64,000 nucleotides of DNA from Ridgeia piscesae (lineage: Eukaryota; Annelida; Polychaeta; Sabellida; Siboglinidae), in assembly GCA_025642075.2 (NCBI GenBank), contig JAODUO010000579.1, positions 161,001 through 225,000 on the forward strand, written 5' to 3'. Shown here in pieces: positions 12,926 to 26,932 of this stretch (its first letter is position 1; every line of letters begins with the position of its first letter). The notes beneath the pieces are model-generated. The model searched no databases and was not told where the DNA came from. It worked only from the letters and a program-made list of their open reading frames with translations. Position numbers and translations under genes: made by a program.

Positions 12926-14469
12926 TACATCACTAACTTCTGATGATGTTAGATCACTATTTATACCCGGCTGGGACTGATCACTTACACATCGTGGGGT
13001 TAGTTCAATGTCTTTTTAGATCAAGGTTCGTAACACAACACTGGAATGAAGCATTAACATTTACCACAATAACACCCCTCCCAGCCAAGTGACACCCACT
13101 ACAGCAGGGTTTTTTTCATTTTACAGTCAGTAGCTCCTTCATTTAAAAAAATGTGCATACAGGGAGATAGATTTAAAATTTAGATAAAAAAATTAACCAT
13201 ACATGTTCATATGATGACAGAACTGTAAGCATTGCCAGGTGTTCATTCTGTTTGGGAGTACAATGTAATAGCATGTATACAAAGTAGGCTGTTCAATAAG
13301 CACACCAGGCTTGTTTAACCCCAACCTACCACCCCAACCACCCACCCCACTCACAAACACTAGCTAAGGCTCTACATATTAGTTACACATTTACCAAGTA
13401 AATGGTAGTTACACAGCCATCTGCACCATTACATACTGGTGAATGCTAATCAGAGCCAGCAGAAAGCATTACACTGGCTGGATGTCACAATTACCCTGTT
13501 ATTATTGACAACCACCATTATGATGATATCAGATGCACTGACTCCAATTCAATCTGCCCATACACAGGCTGTCTATGATAACATCATCACCTGATAGCAT
13601 GTCACAGAGCAAGCCCCAAGCCACACTTAAGCCCAGCCCATCCAATGGTTGCCCAATGAAAGCCCAATCACATCACCACTGACCATGGCACTCACACAGC
13701 GTGACAACCACCCTACTGTCATGCCATAGAAGCAAATCTTACCGTTATTCCACGAAAGCCCATCCAACTGTCATTCATTGGAGCCCATTCTACCGGCATT
13801 CCACGGAAACCCGCCTTCCTGACACTCCACAAAAGCTCACCCTATAGTCACTCGGACTGGGTTTTAGGTAATTTGATCACAATGCAACCACTGAACATAT
13901 CTTGAACACTTCAAGAGTGCTAGTGACATAAATGTTAGGAAATGTTGACACTACACGTCTTCCTCGATATGTGCTTGCTATGAAAACACTGTCAAGTGAC
14001 AATCACATCCAGGGCATCTACATCTAACCACACATCTAACCACACATCTCATCCCGCCTTATCAAGAACCTTGCCCAGTTCTTTAGTCAACCAGCTCAGC
14101 AACTTCAACAACTGCACGTGAAGCATGAGTGCACTAGATAGGAACGGACCGGTGAACATCTTCTATAATGCTAACAAATACACATCTGTTATTACAGCCC
14201 TGCTGTGGTAACACCCTGTGTTTTCTTTCTGACACGTGCCCTCTCCCTTCTTTCTGACACGTGCCCTCTCCCTCTCCCTTCTGCACTGCACCCACTGTGC
14301 CACTCATAACCTTGCCTTACCTCCCTGGGTCTTCACTTTCTACAGCTGCACTGCTCTATTTAGCAGCCGATCTCACTAAATAATTATTTAACTGAATTAC
14401 ATCAATCGCAGTCCGTTTGTCACTCCTGGGAAGGCAAAGAGAGATGTTTGCATTTTATGAGCCAATCCT
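12926..14469. other. Intronic sequence with a degenerate ~26-bp repeat
   Basis: Most is single copy. At about 13620-13855 a loose repeat of CATTCCACGAAAGCCCAT-like words recurs every 25-28 bp. At about 14228-14280 CTGACACGTGCCCTCTCCCT is present twice. Confidence 0.45.
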
Positions 14470-14473
14470 TTAA

Positions 14474-15853
14474 CCCTTTCATTCCGGTGTGTCTGGGCAG
14501 GTGGTGAGAAACTATAAAGGTTTACATACCAGTGTGGGCGGCCCTGCTTAAACGTCCTACAACTTGAAACACAAGACGACGGACTTACCTGTAAACAGAG
14601 AGAAAAGGCAGTTAGAAAATGCAAAGGTGATAGGGTCATGTAAACAATAATACATCTTTTAAATAAATATTAACATAATATGCAATATCATGTATTTAAC
14701 AACATTTATGAAGACATATTGTGATTTTATTGTAGTAGTAATAATAGGTAACATCTACAGCATCAATATCCTCAGAAACCGAGCCCAGTGTCGCCGCATA
14801 CAAGCTATGCAAAGAAGACAATAACTGTTTATTTGTATTAAATATATTATTTTTGGTCCATATTAGTATTGCTTGACATTATCATCAAAAGCACGTTTGT
14901 TAACATTGCACTGCAAAATCATTCAGCCAATCAAGATTGCAAAGTGCAATGCAGACTAAATATTTGAAAATGTTAAACAAGTTTCTTGAAAGGTAATTTC
15001 AAACAATACTGGAACAAACATATCAGAAATGGCTGTGAATAGAAATTTATAATAAAGATTAAAGTATGTAGGCTTATATGGGTAGTGAGTGCACCCTCTG
15101 AGGACGAAAGAGCTGGAGGAATCTGGTCACCACAGAATTTAGGAGCTACTAGTACTTGGAGAGGGGGTGAACAAATCAGCTAAAAAATAATGTCCTTAGG
15201 CGGTGTTGTTTGGCCTGTGTAGGAATGTAGGGAGTAGCAACAACTTGTATTTATAGGAGTTTGTTGCAGTTAATCAATTATAAAAAATGTTTAAGCGAAA
15301 TATATGAATACTGATTAATTACAATAGACGCCGTTGTTTGAAACTGTTTCACTTATGGCAGATGTAAAACACTTAAGTCAATTTAAATATATTGGGGCTG
15401 CTCAAAAGTTCATCATAATTATTCGTTTATTTTTACACCATACAATTTGCAATTTTGAGCAATTCATCATGTGCTGAGATATAGTTCAATACATTGTATC
15501 CATCAATCTATCCAGTTGTGACACTGACATTAGTGTCAATGTCCATTGATATATGTTCTCGTCCTAAAGTGGCACCACAGTGTGATACTTGGTGACAACT
15601 GAACTGGACATTTGGTGGGTGGGTGACCAGACATTGTCACCTGGAAAACTTGTGTAACCACCCCCAACTTACCCTGCACCTTTGTTAGTTACCCCAGCAT
15701 GTAAACACACACACACAGGTACAAGGGTGTGTGTCTAATTGCATGTGAGACAAGAGAAGCTATGCCAGGTACAGTACACCTGTGGCTGCCACCACTGACA
15801 CCCCGGGGCACACACAAAGACACACACAGGAAGTGGCCCTGGCAATGAAGGGG
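14474..15853. mobile_element. Candidate non-autonomous piggyBac-like element flanked by TTAA
   Basis: The left end reads TTAA|CCCTTTCATTCCGG (TTAA at 14470-14473) and the right end CTGGCAATGAAGGGG|TTAA (TTAA at 15854-15857). The ends are inverted repeats with about 14 of 18 matching positions including TTAA. TTAA target duplication and CCCT-type termini are the signature of piggyBac-family elements. The 1380-bp interior has no transposase frame, so it would be a passive element. The termini are short and imperfect, so chance is possible. Confidence 0.4.
14530..14625 (-). promoter_or_regulatory. Candidate recursive-splice (ratchet) site with possible 59-nt recursive exon
   Basis: On the host-gene strand the order is TTTCTAAC (branch-point-like), CTGCCTTTTCTCTCTGTTTA (pyrimidine tract), then CAG|GTAAGTCC, with the junction between 14589 and 14588. 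This is a strong 3' splice site fused at zero distance to a consensus 5' splice site, the structure used to remove long introns in steps. Downstream, CACTG|GTATGT at 14530/14529 could be the competing donor that defines a 59-nt recursive exon (14588-14530). It is open in phase 0 but its length would shift the frame if retained. It lies 48 kb from the exon 1 donor and within the candidate TTAA element. Confidence 0.45.
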
Positions 15854-15857
15854 TTAA

Positions 15858-16062
15858 CACAGCAGCCTACTCTTGGGAAATGAATGGCATGGAGGAATGG
15901 GAGGGGCCTAATAGCTGGGATACCCCTGTCAGCAAACAATTCCCTCTCTTCCCTCTTCCGTCAACACACCTTACTAAGTCACTCCACACAACACGGTTAC
16001 TAATCCAGTCATTTAATTCCCCTGAATGATGTATATAATATTAATTTTATATAATATATAAT
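15858..16062. other. Unique intronic spacer
   Basis: No feature recognised. Confidence 0.4.
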
Positions 16063-16461
<399 letters not shown>

Positions 16462-16634
16462 GAATAAATATGTTGTATGTAAGCTGCCTGCTAAATAGCA
16501 TTTAATAAGTCTGGAACAGTAGTTACAATTTCAATGTTGCATCTGTTTTTGCCACCTACTGTGGTGACATGTGCCACTACCTGCGAATCCATTTGACAGT
16601 TGCCATACACACCTGACTGAAGGCTGGGGCAGAG

Positions 16635-16765
16635 TAACTCTGATTTAGCCAAATCTGAGACGTATGACCCTTATCTAGTACATTAAACATCCTACTCATT
16701 AACTCTGATTTAGCCAAATCTGAGATGTATGACCCTGATCTACTACATTAAACATCCTACTCATT
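16635..16765. repeat. Two-copy 65-bp tandem duplication
   Basis: TAACTCTGATTTAGCCAAAT starts at 16635 and again at 16700; each copy runs to ACATTAAACATCCTACTCAT. Three or four substitutions separate the copies. Confidence 0.9.
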
Positions 16766-18104
16766 ACCCTCAGCCTCATGCAAGCTTCCTGATGACACAG
16801 AAAAGTTGATACTGGTCCACATCAAAAGAACACACCCCATTGACTGGCTTATCTCAAGCACTCTCACTGTGGACAATTCCCATCAGGCCAGGGCAGGGCA
16901 TCTACTCTCAGTTTATCTTGGCACCTTTGAAGTTAAGCAATTTCCAGGAAACCCATCTGTTACATTTATCTCTGTGGCTGCCAGTTCTGGGGAGAAAATA
17001 AATGATGTGGTTTGTCAAAGGGGTTGAGATGCACTTGACAAGATGGAGAGCCAGAAGATGAGTGGGGGGATACAACTTAGCAACAACGTCTTCTACCTGT
17101 CTCTTTGGTGTCTCTCCAAAGTTATACTTGTCCTAAAGCTATGTCAACACATAAACTCTTCATTTTCTTGCAAACTAGAATACACGTACGTATACATGGT
17201 TGGCAGCTGTGACAGTGGTCATTGTTAAACTTGCTGTCTGCGGTTGTATTTAATAACTGCAATGTTTTGTAGTAGTAGTGATTTTCAGTGAGCCCAAGTT
17301 CCAATGTTAGCATTTACTCTAAGGACAAAAAGTAAATCATAACTTAACGATCGAACCTGGATATGTTTTTTACTGGAGTAAGCAACAAATATGATGGTTC
17401 CTTTTATGATTTGCAAAATAAAGATGCAGGCATCATAACTTCCTTATTTATCCTGTTTATACATACAGACTATACATGACTGGCAAAATGTCCTACAGAC
17501 ACATCTTTTATTGTGATTGGAAAAAGCTGTTTCCCATTTCCCATATGTTTGATGAATCCATGCCGAGTCGTAGCATCAGCAACTTGATATTAAAAAATAC
17601 CTAACAGCTGCAGTTTGACGCCTTTTCTCAGGACACAGCTGTGGATACAATATGTAATTTCTCAATTCCATGGGAACAATGGGTCGTATGACAAACACTA
17701 TTTCTTGATGAAGTCACTCGGTCTGTTTTTGTGGGATCATGTTTCTGGCCACGACGGCTGAACAAAAGACAGTGCGGTTCCCCTATCGACTGAAGTACAC
17801 CTCCTTGAATGGACAGGTGATCTTGTTTAACCACAACCACACCTGTTGCTAGGTAGATTCATTCCACACCTGCATCCGCAGTGATCTTAATTGTTGGATT
17901 ATTGGCGCTATTTGCTACAAACACAGAAATCGTTACTTCCAATATATATTTTACTTTTAGTGAGTTGTTTTATTAAATCAATAATTGGCATGGTTCATCA
18001 CTGATTGCTTTGCTGGTTGTGGTTCATGATTTGTTTACATGGTAGAAACAGCCAGCGACATGTCTAGAGTGCCAAATGTCTAGCTTCAGCAGCAGACCAC
18101 AGCT
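16766..18104. other. Unique intronic sequence
   Basis: No gene, RNA or repeat recognised; small open frames show no family resemblance. Confidence 0.4.
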
Positions 18105-18325
18105 ACACAGCCACATCCGTCTGTACGCAGCTAAAAGGTACTGCTAAACCCACCAGACCGTCTGTACGCAGCAACAGGTACTGCTAAACCCACCAGACCG
18201 TCTGTACGCAGCAACAGGTACTGCTAAACCCACCAGACCGTCTGTACGCAGCAACAGGTACTGCTAAACCCACCAGACCGTCTATACGCAGCAACAGGTA
18301 CTGCTAGACCGCCTATACGCAGCCA
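18105..18325. repeat. Minisatellite, 40-bp unit, about 5 copies
   Basis: The unit is CCGTCTGTACGCAGCAACAG followed by GTACTGCTAAACCCACCAGA; the outer copies are decayed. Confidence 0.95.
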
Positions 18326-19189
18326 GCAACAAATAAATCCAGTTGTCTAGACAGTAGCAACAGCTAGCTAGATGTTTAGCTGACAGCCTGACACTGTCAC
18401 ATAAATCACAGTGATTTCCCATCCCACACAGAGTACCACCGTCACCCTACATACACCACCGGACACACACCACGTCACCACCCCAACCAACTTGATGACC
18501 CTCACAGTTCAATTATACGATCTGCTTAAAAGACCCGCAGTGTCACATGTCATATCATGTATCAGGAGATCACATGGCACCACTGCAAGTGTACACACAC
18601 CAATTACAGGATAAAAATCAACTCTGGAGACACACAGCACACAGGAAGAATACCCCACACCAGAAAGAACATCGGACTGTCCCATTTCCAAAAATATTTG
18701 CAACATAAACAGCACCAAGAGCTTGCTCCAGTGCTTGCAAATAATTAATGTTCACAACACCTATTGTTAGAAGGCAATTAGAGGAGCCCTCAGCCTGCAA
18801 CTAGGCTCCAGGGAAAGATTAGCTCAGTGAACTGGCTACATGGAAATTGTCTGGGCTGTGTCACCCAGGGAGCATTCATTAATGCACACATCTGACAGGG
18901 AACATCCATTAACCAGCTGTTCCTGGAAAGCGGTTATATTCGCAGCAGCAAGGAGTCAAATTCTCTTTGAAATCGGTTTCACTTCTCCGGTTTGGGAAAC
19001 AGCTTTCTGTCTTTACGTTTTAATCAAACACAATCCCTCAAACCATGTCATAATGTAGACATTAAGCGTGACTAAACTGTACCAGTGCAGAGTGGTTAAT
19101 CTTCATCAATCATCCACTTCCTGGCAGTACAAGATCTTCTCTTCTGGTTCACCACAAGTACTTTGTGGTACGTCTGCAATCTATGGGGC
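18326..19189. other. Unique intronic sequence
   Basis: No feature recognised. Confidence 0.4.
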
Positions 19190-20136
19190 GAGGTCAATGA
19201 GGTAGGTAGGGAGGGGTGAGTCACTGAAGTAGGGAGGGGTGGGGTCACTGAGGTAGGGGGAGGGGTGAGTCATTAGGTAGGGAGGGGTGAGGTCACTGAG
19301 GTAGGTAGGGAGGGGTGAAGTCACTGAGGTAGGGAGGGGTGAGGTAACTGAGGTAGGTAGGGAGGGGTGAGGTTACTGAGGTAGGGGGGGTGAGGTTACT
19401 GGTAGGTAGGAGGGGTGAGGTCACTGAGGTAGGTAGGGAGGGGTGAGGTTACTGAGGTAGGGAGGGGTGAGGTCACTGAGATAGGGAGGGGTGAGGTCAC
19501 TGAGGTAGGGGAGGGTGTCACTGAGGTAGGGAGGGGTGAGGTCACTGAGGTAGGGAGGGGTGAGGTCATTGAGGTAGGGAGGGTGGGTCACTGAGGTAGG
19601 GGAGGGGTGAGGTCATGAGGTAGGAAGGGGTGAGGTCACTGAGGTAGGGAGGGTGAGTCACTGAGGTAGGGAGGGGTGAGGTCACTGAGGTAGGGAGGGG
19701 TGAGGTCACTGAGGTAGGGGAGGGGTGAGGTCGCTGAGGTAGGGAGGGGTGAGGTCATTGAGGTAGGGAGGTGTGTCACTGAGGTAGGGGAGGGGTGAGG
19801 TCGATGAGGTAGGGAGGGGTGAGGTCACTGAGATAGGGAGAGGTGAGACCACTGAGGTAAGGAGGGGTGAGGTCACTGAGGTAAGGAGGGGTGAGGTCAC
19901 TGAGGTAAGGAGGGGTGAGGTCACTGAGGTAAGGAGGAGTGAAACATCACTGAGGTAAGGAGGGTGGGGTCACTGAGGTAAGGAGGGGTGAGGTCACTGA
20001 GGTAAGGAGGGGTGAGGTCACTGAGGTAAGGAGGGGTGAGGTCACTGAGATAGGGAGAGGTGAGACCGCTGAGGTAAGGAGGGGTGAGGTCACTGAGGTA
20101 AGGAGGGGTGAGGTCACTGAGGTAAGGAGGGGTTTT
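19190..20136. repeat. G-rich minisatellite, ~24-bp unit, about 38 copies
   Basis: The unit is GAGGTAGGGAGGGGTGAGGT plus CACT, with variants carrying GTAGGTAGGG or AAGG. Runs of three or four G separated by one to three bases make G-quadruplex formation plausible on the plus strand. Copies in 19200-19800 carry many single-base indels; those in 19850-20136 are regular. Confidence 0.95.
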
Positions 20137-20189
20137 CAGAACCACGGGTTTTGTGCATGCCTCCACAACCACATCACATCATTGGAATC

Positions 20190-20765
20190 CAATACACATT
20201 GCATTGCTGCAGTGGCTAGAGCATAAGGCCTTCACTTCAAGCAAAGGAATCCAATACACATTGCATTGCTGCAGTGGCTAGAGCATAAGGCCTTCACTTC
20301 AAGCAAAGGAATCCAATACACATTGCATTGCTGCAGTGGCTAGAGCATAAGGCCTTCACTTCAAGCAAAGGAATCCAATACACATTGCATTGCTGCAGTG
20401 GCTAGAGCATAAGGCCTTCACTTCAAGCAAAGGAATCCAATACACATTGCATTGCTGCAGTGGCTAGAGCATAAGGCCTTCACTTCAAGCAAAGGAATCT
20501 GGTTGAATCCTGAGTTGCCGCGTCAAATGTTGGGCAAGTGTATTCATTCACTCTACGTTGCTCTAGTTCAGATCAGACTAATCCCCCACCAATGAGCAAA
20601 ACACATGAACGAAACCCTACACTACTGTCATCATCGGGCACGATGGACAGCAGAGAGAGAGAGAGAGAGCTCCAGTTCACTCAGCTATATGAGTACCTGG
20701 CTAGAGACAGTGGTGGATATTCATTTATGAATAGTCTGCATATTAACTGCAACGTGGCATAATAC
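20190..20765 (+). mobile_element. tRNA-derived SINE with tandemly amplified head (62-bp unit x5)
   Basis: A 62-bp unit containing GCTGCAGTGGCTAGAGCATA (A-box-like) and AGGCCTTCACTTCAAGCAAA is repeated five times from about 20190. The last copy continues as GGTTGAATCCTGAG (B-box-like), then GTTGGGCAAGTGTATTCATT and CACTCTACGTTGCTCTAGTT. About 110 bp including a (GA)n run (20653-20669) follow, then the core resumes as CCAGTTCACTCAGCTATATG and AGTACCTGGCTAG, with GCATATTAACTGCAAC near the end. The core is shared with the copies at 46795 and 56606. Confidence 0.75.
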
Positions 20766-23660
20766 TTCAGTGGAACAGGTCTACCAGTGAGTAAACTGGT
20801 GCGAATCAGGGTGACCAGTACAAAATATTACATTTGTCTGAACTTAGTTGTCTGCTGAACAGAACAACAGACTATGCAGGGAACATTACAGAAAACATCA
20901 CAAATGGCTAAGCCATGAAAACAGAACTAGTCTATCTAGAGTAGGGGCTGCCAAATGATGGGTTATAAACACTAACATCTAGTGTTTATAAACTTTACAA
21001 CCCTAAAATCTAGAGTGTTTATAAACTACACTCTCAAACTTACTACAACAACAAAATGAACTTCTTAATAACAACAACCGTGCCAGACATGGGCACTGTC
21101 AGCATGACGTGCTCCAGCCAATCACCACACGGAACAGGTGTCACAGCCATGTAACTTTTGAATTTGCATGTAACATAATCATGCATGCTTAAGAGCAATA
21201 CATCAGTCTGACAGAGGCGACTACATTACTCAGCGCGCGCACTCGCACAAAAAGCCCGTCACAGCTCGCCATGCTAGATCCCCTCTGTACACACCGCGTG
21301 ACTCGACTCGTGCTTAGAAACACCTGCACAGACACACTGCCGCAGTAAGCAGTAAACGTCATCGCAACAATTTCAATCATGCCCTGGCATTCCGCTGTAG
21401 GTAGTGGCCCAACCACTCAAAGACTATGGTGAGTGCCTGCCCCTCCCAATGTCGGAATGCTTACAGAAACCTTGCCTATGCATTATGCAGTTGCGTATTT
21501 TTGGCACGACTATCAGGGGCAACGTTGATGGCTGAGAAAAAGTGTGCAGTGTAAATAATGTCGTAGAAGACGTAACCACAGAGTATTTATCCTGAGACAA
21601 CTAGGCTAGGTGTATAAGTACTATTGGGTATGCATATCAGGTGTGATATCAGACATTATGCCATACATTTTGTGAATTTACATGGTGCCATCATGTTCTG
21701 TCTGTAAAGCAATAAATCAGCAATAAATCTAAATAATCAATCAATCAATCAATAATCCTATGCTTTTTTTCTGATTTGGTATTAATAGTCTATTGTTTCT
21801 ACAACAAACATTCCTATCAAATGATATTTATTATACTGTATCAATGGCACTCTATGTTATTGTATTTTCTACGGTGTACATGGACATGCAAAAAAATTAA
21901 ATCAACTGATTATATCAAGTAAACATTAGGTAACACACTGACCTCAAACACTGACCACCTTGCAATTTGTATTACAAAGTATTCTTTGCAGGACTCACTT
22001 CTTCACATGTGGGTATAATATGTCTGTGACAAGATGAATCCCTCTTGTGGCAATGTGTGACTATGAACTTCTTTAAGCCAGACAACTGACCATACCAAGT
22101 TTGGGTTCTTATGTTGATATTTCAAAAGACATTAGTCACTAGACAAATTGTGAATGGTCACCTCTGAACCCTGTCTATGTCCACCCCCTGCTTACCCCCC
22201 TAAAGCAACTATTATTGATAAATTGTAGCAAGTGACTGGTGACATGCCTAAGGCTATGGGTACAAAGTCCTATGTAGATACCCCCCCACCATACTGCCCA
22301 AGCATTTGGTTATTTAGGCAACCAGTTACAGAGGCCAGTAACAGATTGGCTTTGACCAGTCATAACTTTGAATCAACTAGCTTTTTTTCCATTTGTTTGG
22401 AGCTCAATGTGAGAAATAATGCAGTGTGAAAAACTCAATATATTCGCTATAAGAATATTATGAGAACTGTTGCACGGCTAGGTCCTATAACGTAGCCTGC
22501 ATCTGGAATTTAGCTCAGGCAAAACAATGATAATAATGCAGAATGCAATATGAAGTCATGATGTAACATTGTATTCAATCAATTAAAATTTTACACTTCA
22601 ATTAGTCAATACATGTATGCTCATAAAATACATATTTTGCACCTACCCTGGTAATCGTTTTATTTTAGGAGTGCAATACCTACAGAGAGCTCTCAAAGTT
22701 AAGCCCAAGGCCTGCTTTACCATGTCACATGTGTCTTCTCAAATTCTTTTTCCGTTTCCTCTTCCAACAGTTTCCAGAGCCTCATGTTTCTACGAGATTT
22801 TTTGTAGACTACCTGACTGAACCTGCAGTATACAAATGCACTGCCCCACCCACCCCTTTGTTGGGGGTAGGTGGGGTGATAGGGGGGAGGGGCTATTACA
22901 GAAGGTTGATGCCATCAGAAGCTGTGCAGTGGTAGTGTCTCTGATTGCCTCACAACAGGTTCTAGTCACTAGTTACTCCATACACTGAATTGATTAGTAA
23001 GTCCCAGACAGTGAGCACAGACCCCAGACAGTCTGGGGGGTCGTGTCACAAACACGATTCTTCTTAATCGGGTTCCTATAAAAATAGAGTGGAGAGGAAT
23101 TACTAAGCGACAAGTGCTTGCAAGTTCTCACTTGCCACAGTTAGCTGAAGTGTATAAATGCCAAGTATCTCCAGGTTGAATCTGGTTGACCGCAGTGACC
23201 CACTGGCGCGTGAACATTCCTAGGGGTTGTCTCAATGAGTCAATGTCACTCTCATAAATTAAACACATATTTGCTTCTCTAAATAAATGCATTAGTTCTG
23301 TTCTGGTGTGATATTTGGATATCTTGAGGAGTTCGTTGGGGCTAGATGGCTATCTCAAGAGGTAGTTGGGCCATGAGACATATTGATAGATTGTTGTGTG
23401 AGAGAGAGGTAGATATCCTGGGAGCTCCTTGAGCCTGGAGAGGTAGATGTAATAATAATAACAAGGTCTTATGTAGCACTGTTATCTATTTAATAATATA
23501 CTTATTAGGTTGACTGTGTGTAAAAGTTCTAAAAAATTACAAAATAGTCAATTTAACAATTATAAACTATTATTCTAAATATCGTATTGTATGTTCCTTG
23601 TGGCCTGAGATAGCTAGATACACTGGGGGCTCACTGGGCTTTGAAAGGAGCTCCATATAC
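20766..23660. other. Unique AT-rich intronic sequence
   Basis: Contains an AATC run at about 21734-21754 and an imperfect duplication of CTAGTGTTTATAAAC-type words at about 20965-21035. No coding exon recognised. Confidence 0.4.
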
Positions 23661-23661
23661 C

Positions 23662-23765
23662 CTTTGAGATAGGAGCTCTGTGTGCCCTGTGAGATAGGAG
23701 CTCTATGTGCCCTGTGAGATAGGAGCTCTTTGTGCCCTGTGAGATAGGAGCTCTATGTGCCCTGG
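23662..23765. repeat. Minisatellite, 25-bp unit, about 4-5 copies
   Basis: GAGATAGGAGCTCTATGTGC plus CCTGT; unit starts at 23666, 23691, 23716 and 23741. Confidence 0.93.
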
Positions 23766-23909
23766 AGTGGGTCTGGTTGAGATAGGGTATGTGCTGTGGG
23801 GCCATGTCCTGTGATCTCCCCGAAAGGAGGTGGTGGAGATGTCCAGTAACTATTGCCTGTGGATAGGACTCTGGCGTGTGACTCTTTCCCTTGTCTCTTT
23901 CCCTGTGTG

Positions 23910-25317
<1,408 letters not shown>

Positions 25318-25500
25318 CCCTGTTGGTAGGACCGTGTAGGTAGGACTGTATAGGTAGGCCGTGTGGGTAGAACCCTGTAGGCAGGACCGTATAGGTAGGA
25401 CCCTGTAGGTAATACTAGGTACTAGGAAGGATCGTGTAGATAGGACCGTTTAGGTAGGACCGTATAGATAGGACCGTGCATGTAGGATCGTGTATGTAGA
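25318..25500. repeat. Short-period repeat, about 16-18-bp unit
   Basis: TAGGACCGTRTAGGTAGGAC-type words recur about eleven times with substitutions and small indels. Confidence 0.9.
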
Positions 25501-26932
25501 ACTGGCTACACCCAGCAGCTACACCCAGGAAGAGACCAATTAATTTCAATCTACACCTAGTGGCCTGTAGCTACTTGCTGCAGCCACATGAGCTGTCAAG
25601 TGTCACGAAGCTATCTTCACTGGTCTGTTTGCTCATAAATAATGCCTGGTCCCTCTCAGAACATTCTTCGCCAAAGCCTCACTTGTCCCAGTGAATCAAT
25701 AAATCACCTGCAATGCCAGCTGCGGTGAATAACACTCATGTAGACTGGACAGACGCAGGCGGACAGACAGGGTATTAGTTATTACACTGCAGCAGTACAT
25801 GAGTACAACTTGAAGGTGCAGATTATTGACACGTCTCAGCATGCGAATCGCGTATGTCTACAAACTTACACCTCCTCCAAGGGGCTTTGGAGCTCTCTCT
25901 GTAAGTGTGCGCGTGTCAGCACATTTTTTGTTGCAGGTTTGTTTGTGAATCTGCGGCAGACAGGGATGGGTGGAGTGGGGCGTGGTATGTATTACAGTGG
26001 TCATGTGACTTAAACCACAAGGGGACAGGCTGCAATTATGCATCACTTGTATTTATGCCTAACAAAATGATTTATCTTTTTCTGTTATGCAAAATACATT
26101 TTACATGAATTATTGATGAGCTGCGATCTGCAGCTAAATGACGACGTATGACAACATTTACATTTATTGGTGAGTTGATGTTTGCCAGTATTAAGTGTTT
26201 CATTTGTAAATTACATCAGATAATGAAAGAATGCAAAAAAATGGACTATTCCTGTCATGATATCAGGAGATTTGAAAGGTATAGTCATGTTCCCTTGTCA
26301 CTAATGACTATTCTAAATCACTTACACCAGAGAACAACTCCAGATATGGTAAATTATGATAGAATATGTCATAGTCATGTCCCATCCAACATAATCTTGG
26401 GCTGCTGTCTGGGACAAGCCAGTCTGTGTCCAATGGAGGTCCCTGGTGTACAGTTATGACAGACTTAGACAGGCCAGGACAGGCTGAGACAACTCACATG
26501 AAACTTTCACACTAATCACCACCGCCTGCAGTCAGAAGGCCCACAACACACCTGGGAAATTATTATCCAGTCAAAGGGAATCTGACCATATATTACACTA
26601 TGACAGGGCTCCAGGGCAAGAGACCTGCAAATACCCACTTCCTGCAATGTATTGGCTTTGTATAAAAACCAAGTGTCCACTATATGGCAGCTGGTAAATA
26701 CAATAACACACTGGAACCTGTGTTAAAGTTACCCTTGGGACTGGGTGAAAGTTGCCGTAGCAGCAAAGTAATCACATTAACAGGACAAATTTATTATTAA
26801 GTTACTGTCAGAAAGGTATTTTAGACTGTCTCAGGATGACCTTAATTGCAAGGTGGGTGCATTAGCAAAGTGATTGTTAATCAAGGTTTGCATTTATCTG
26901 TCTGTATCACAGGCAGAGCAACAAACCATTAT
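25501..26932. other. Unique intronic sequence
   Basis: No gene recognised; the small open frames are unlike known proteins. Confidence 0.4.
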
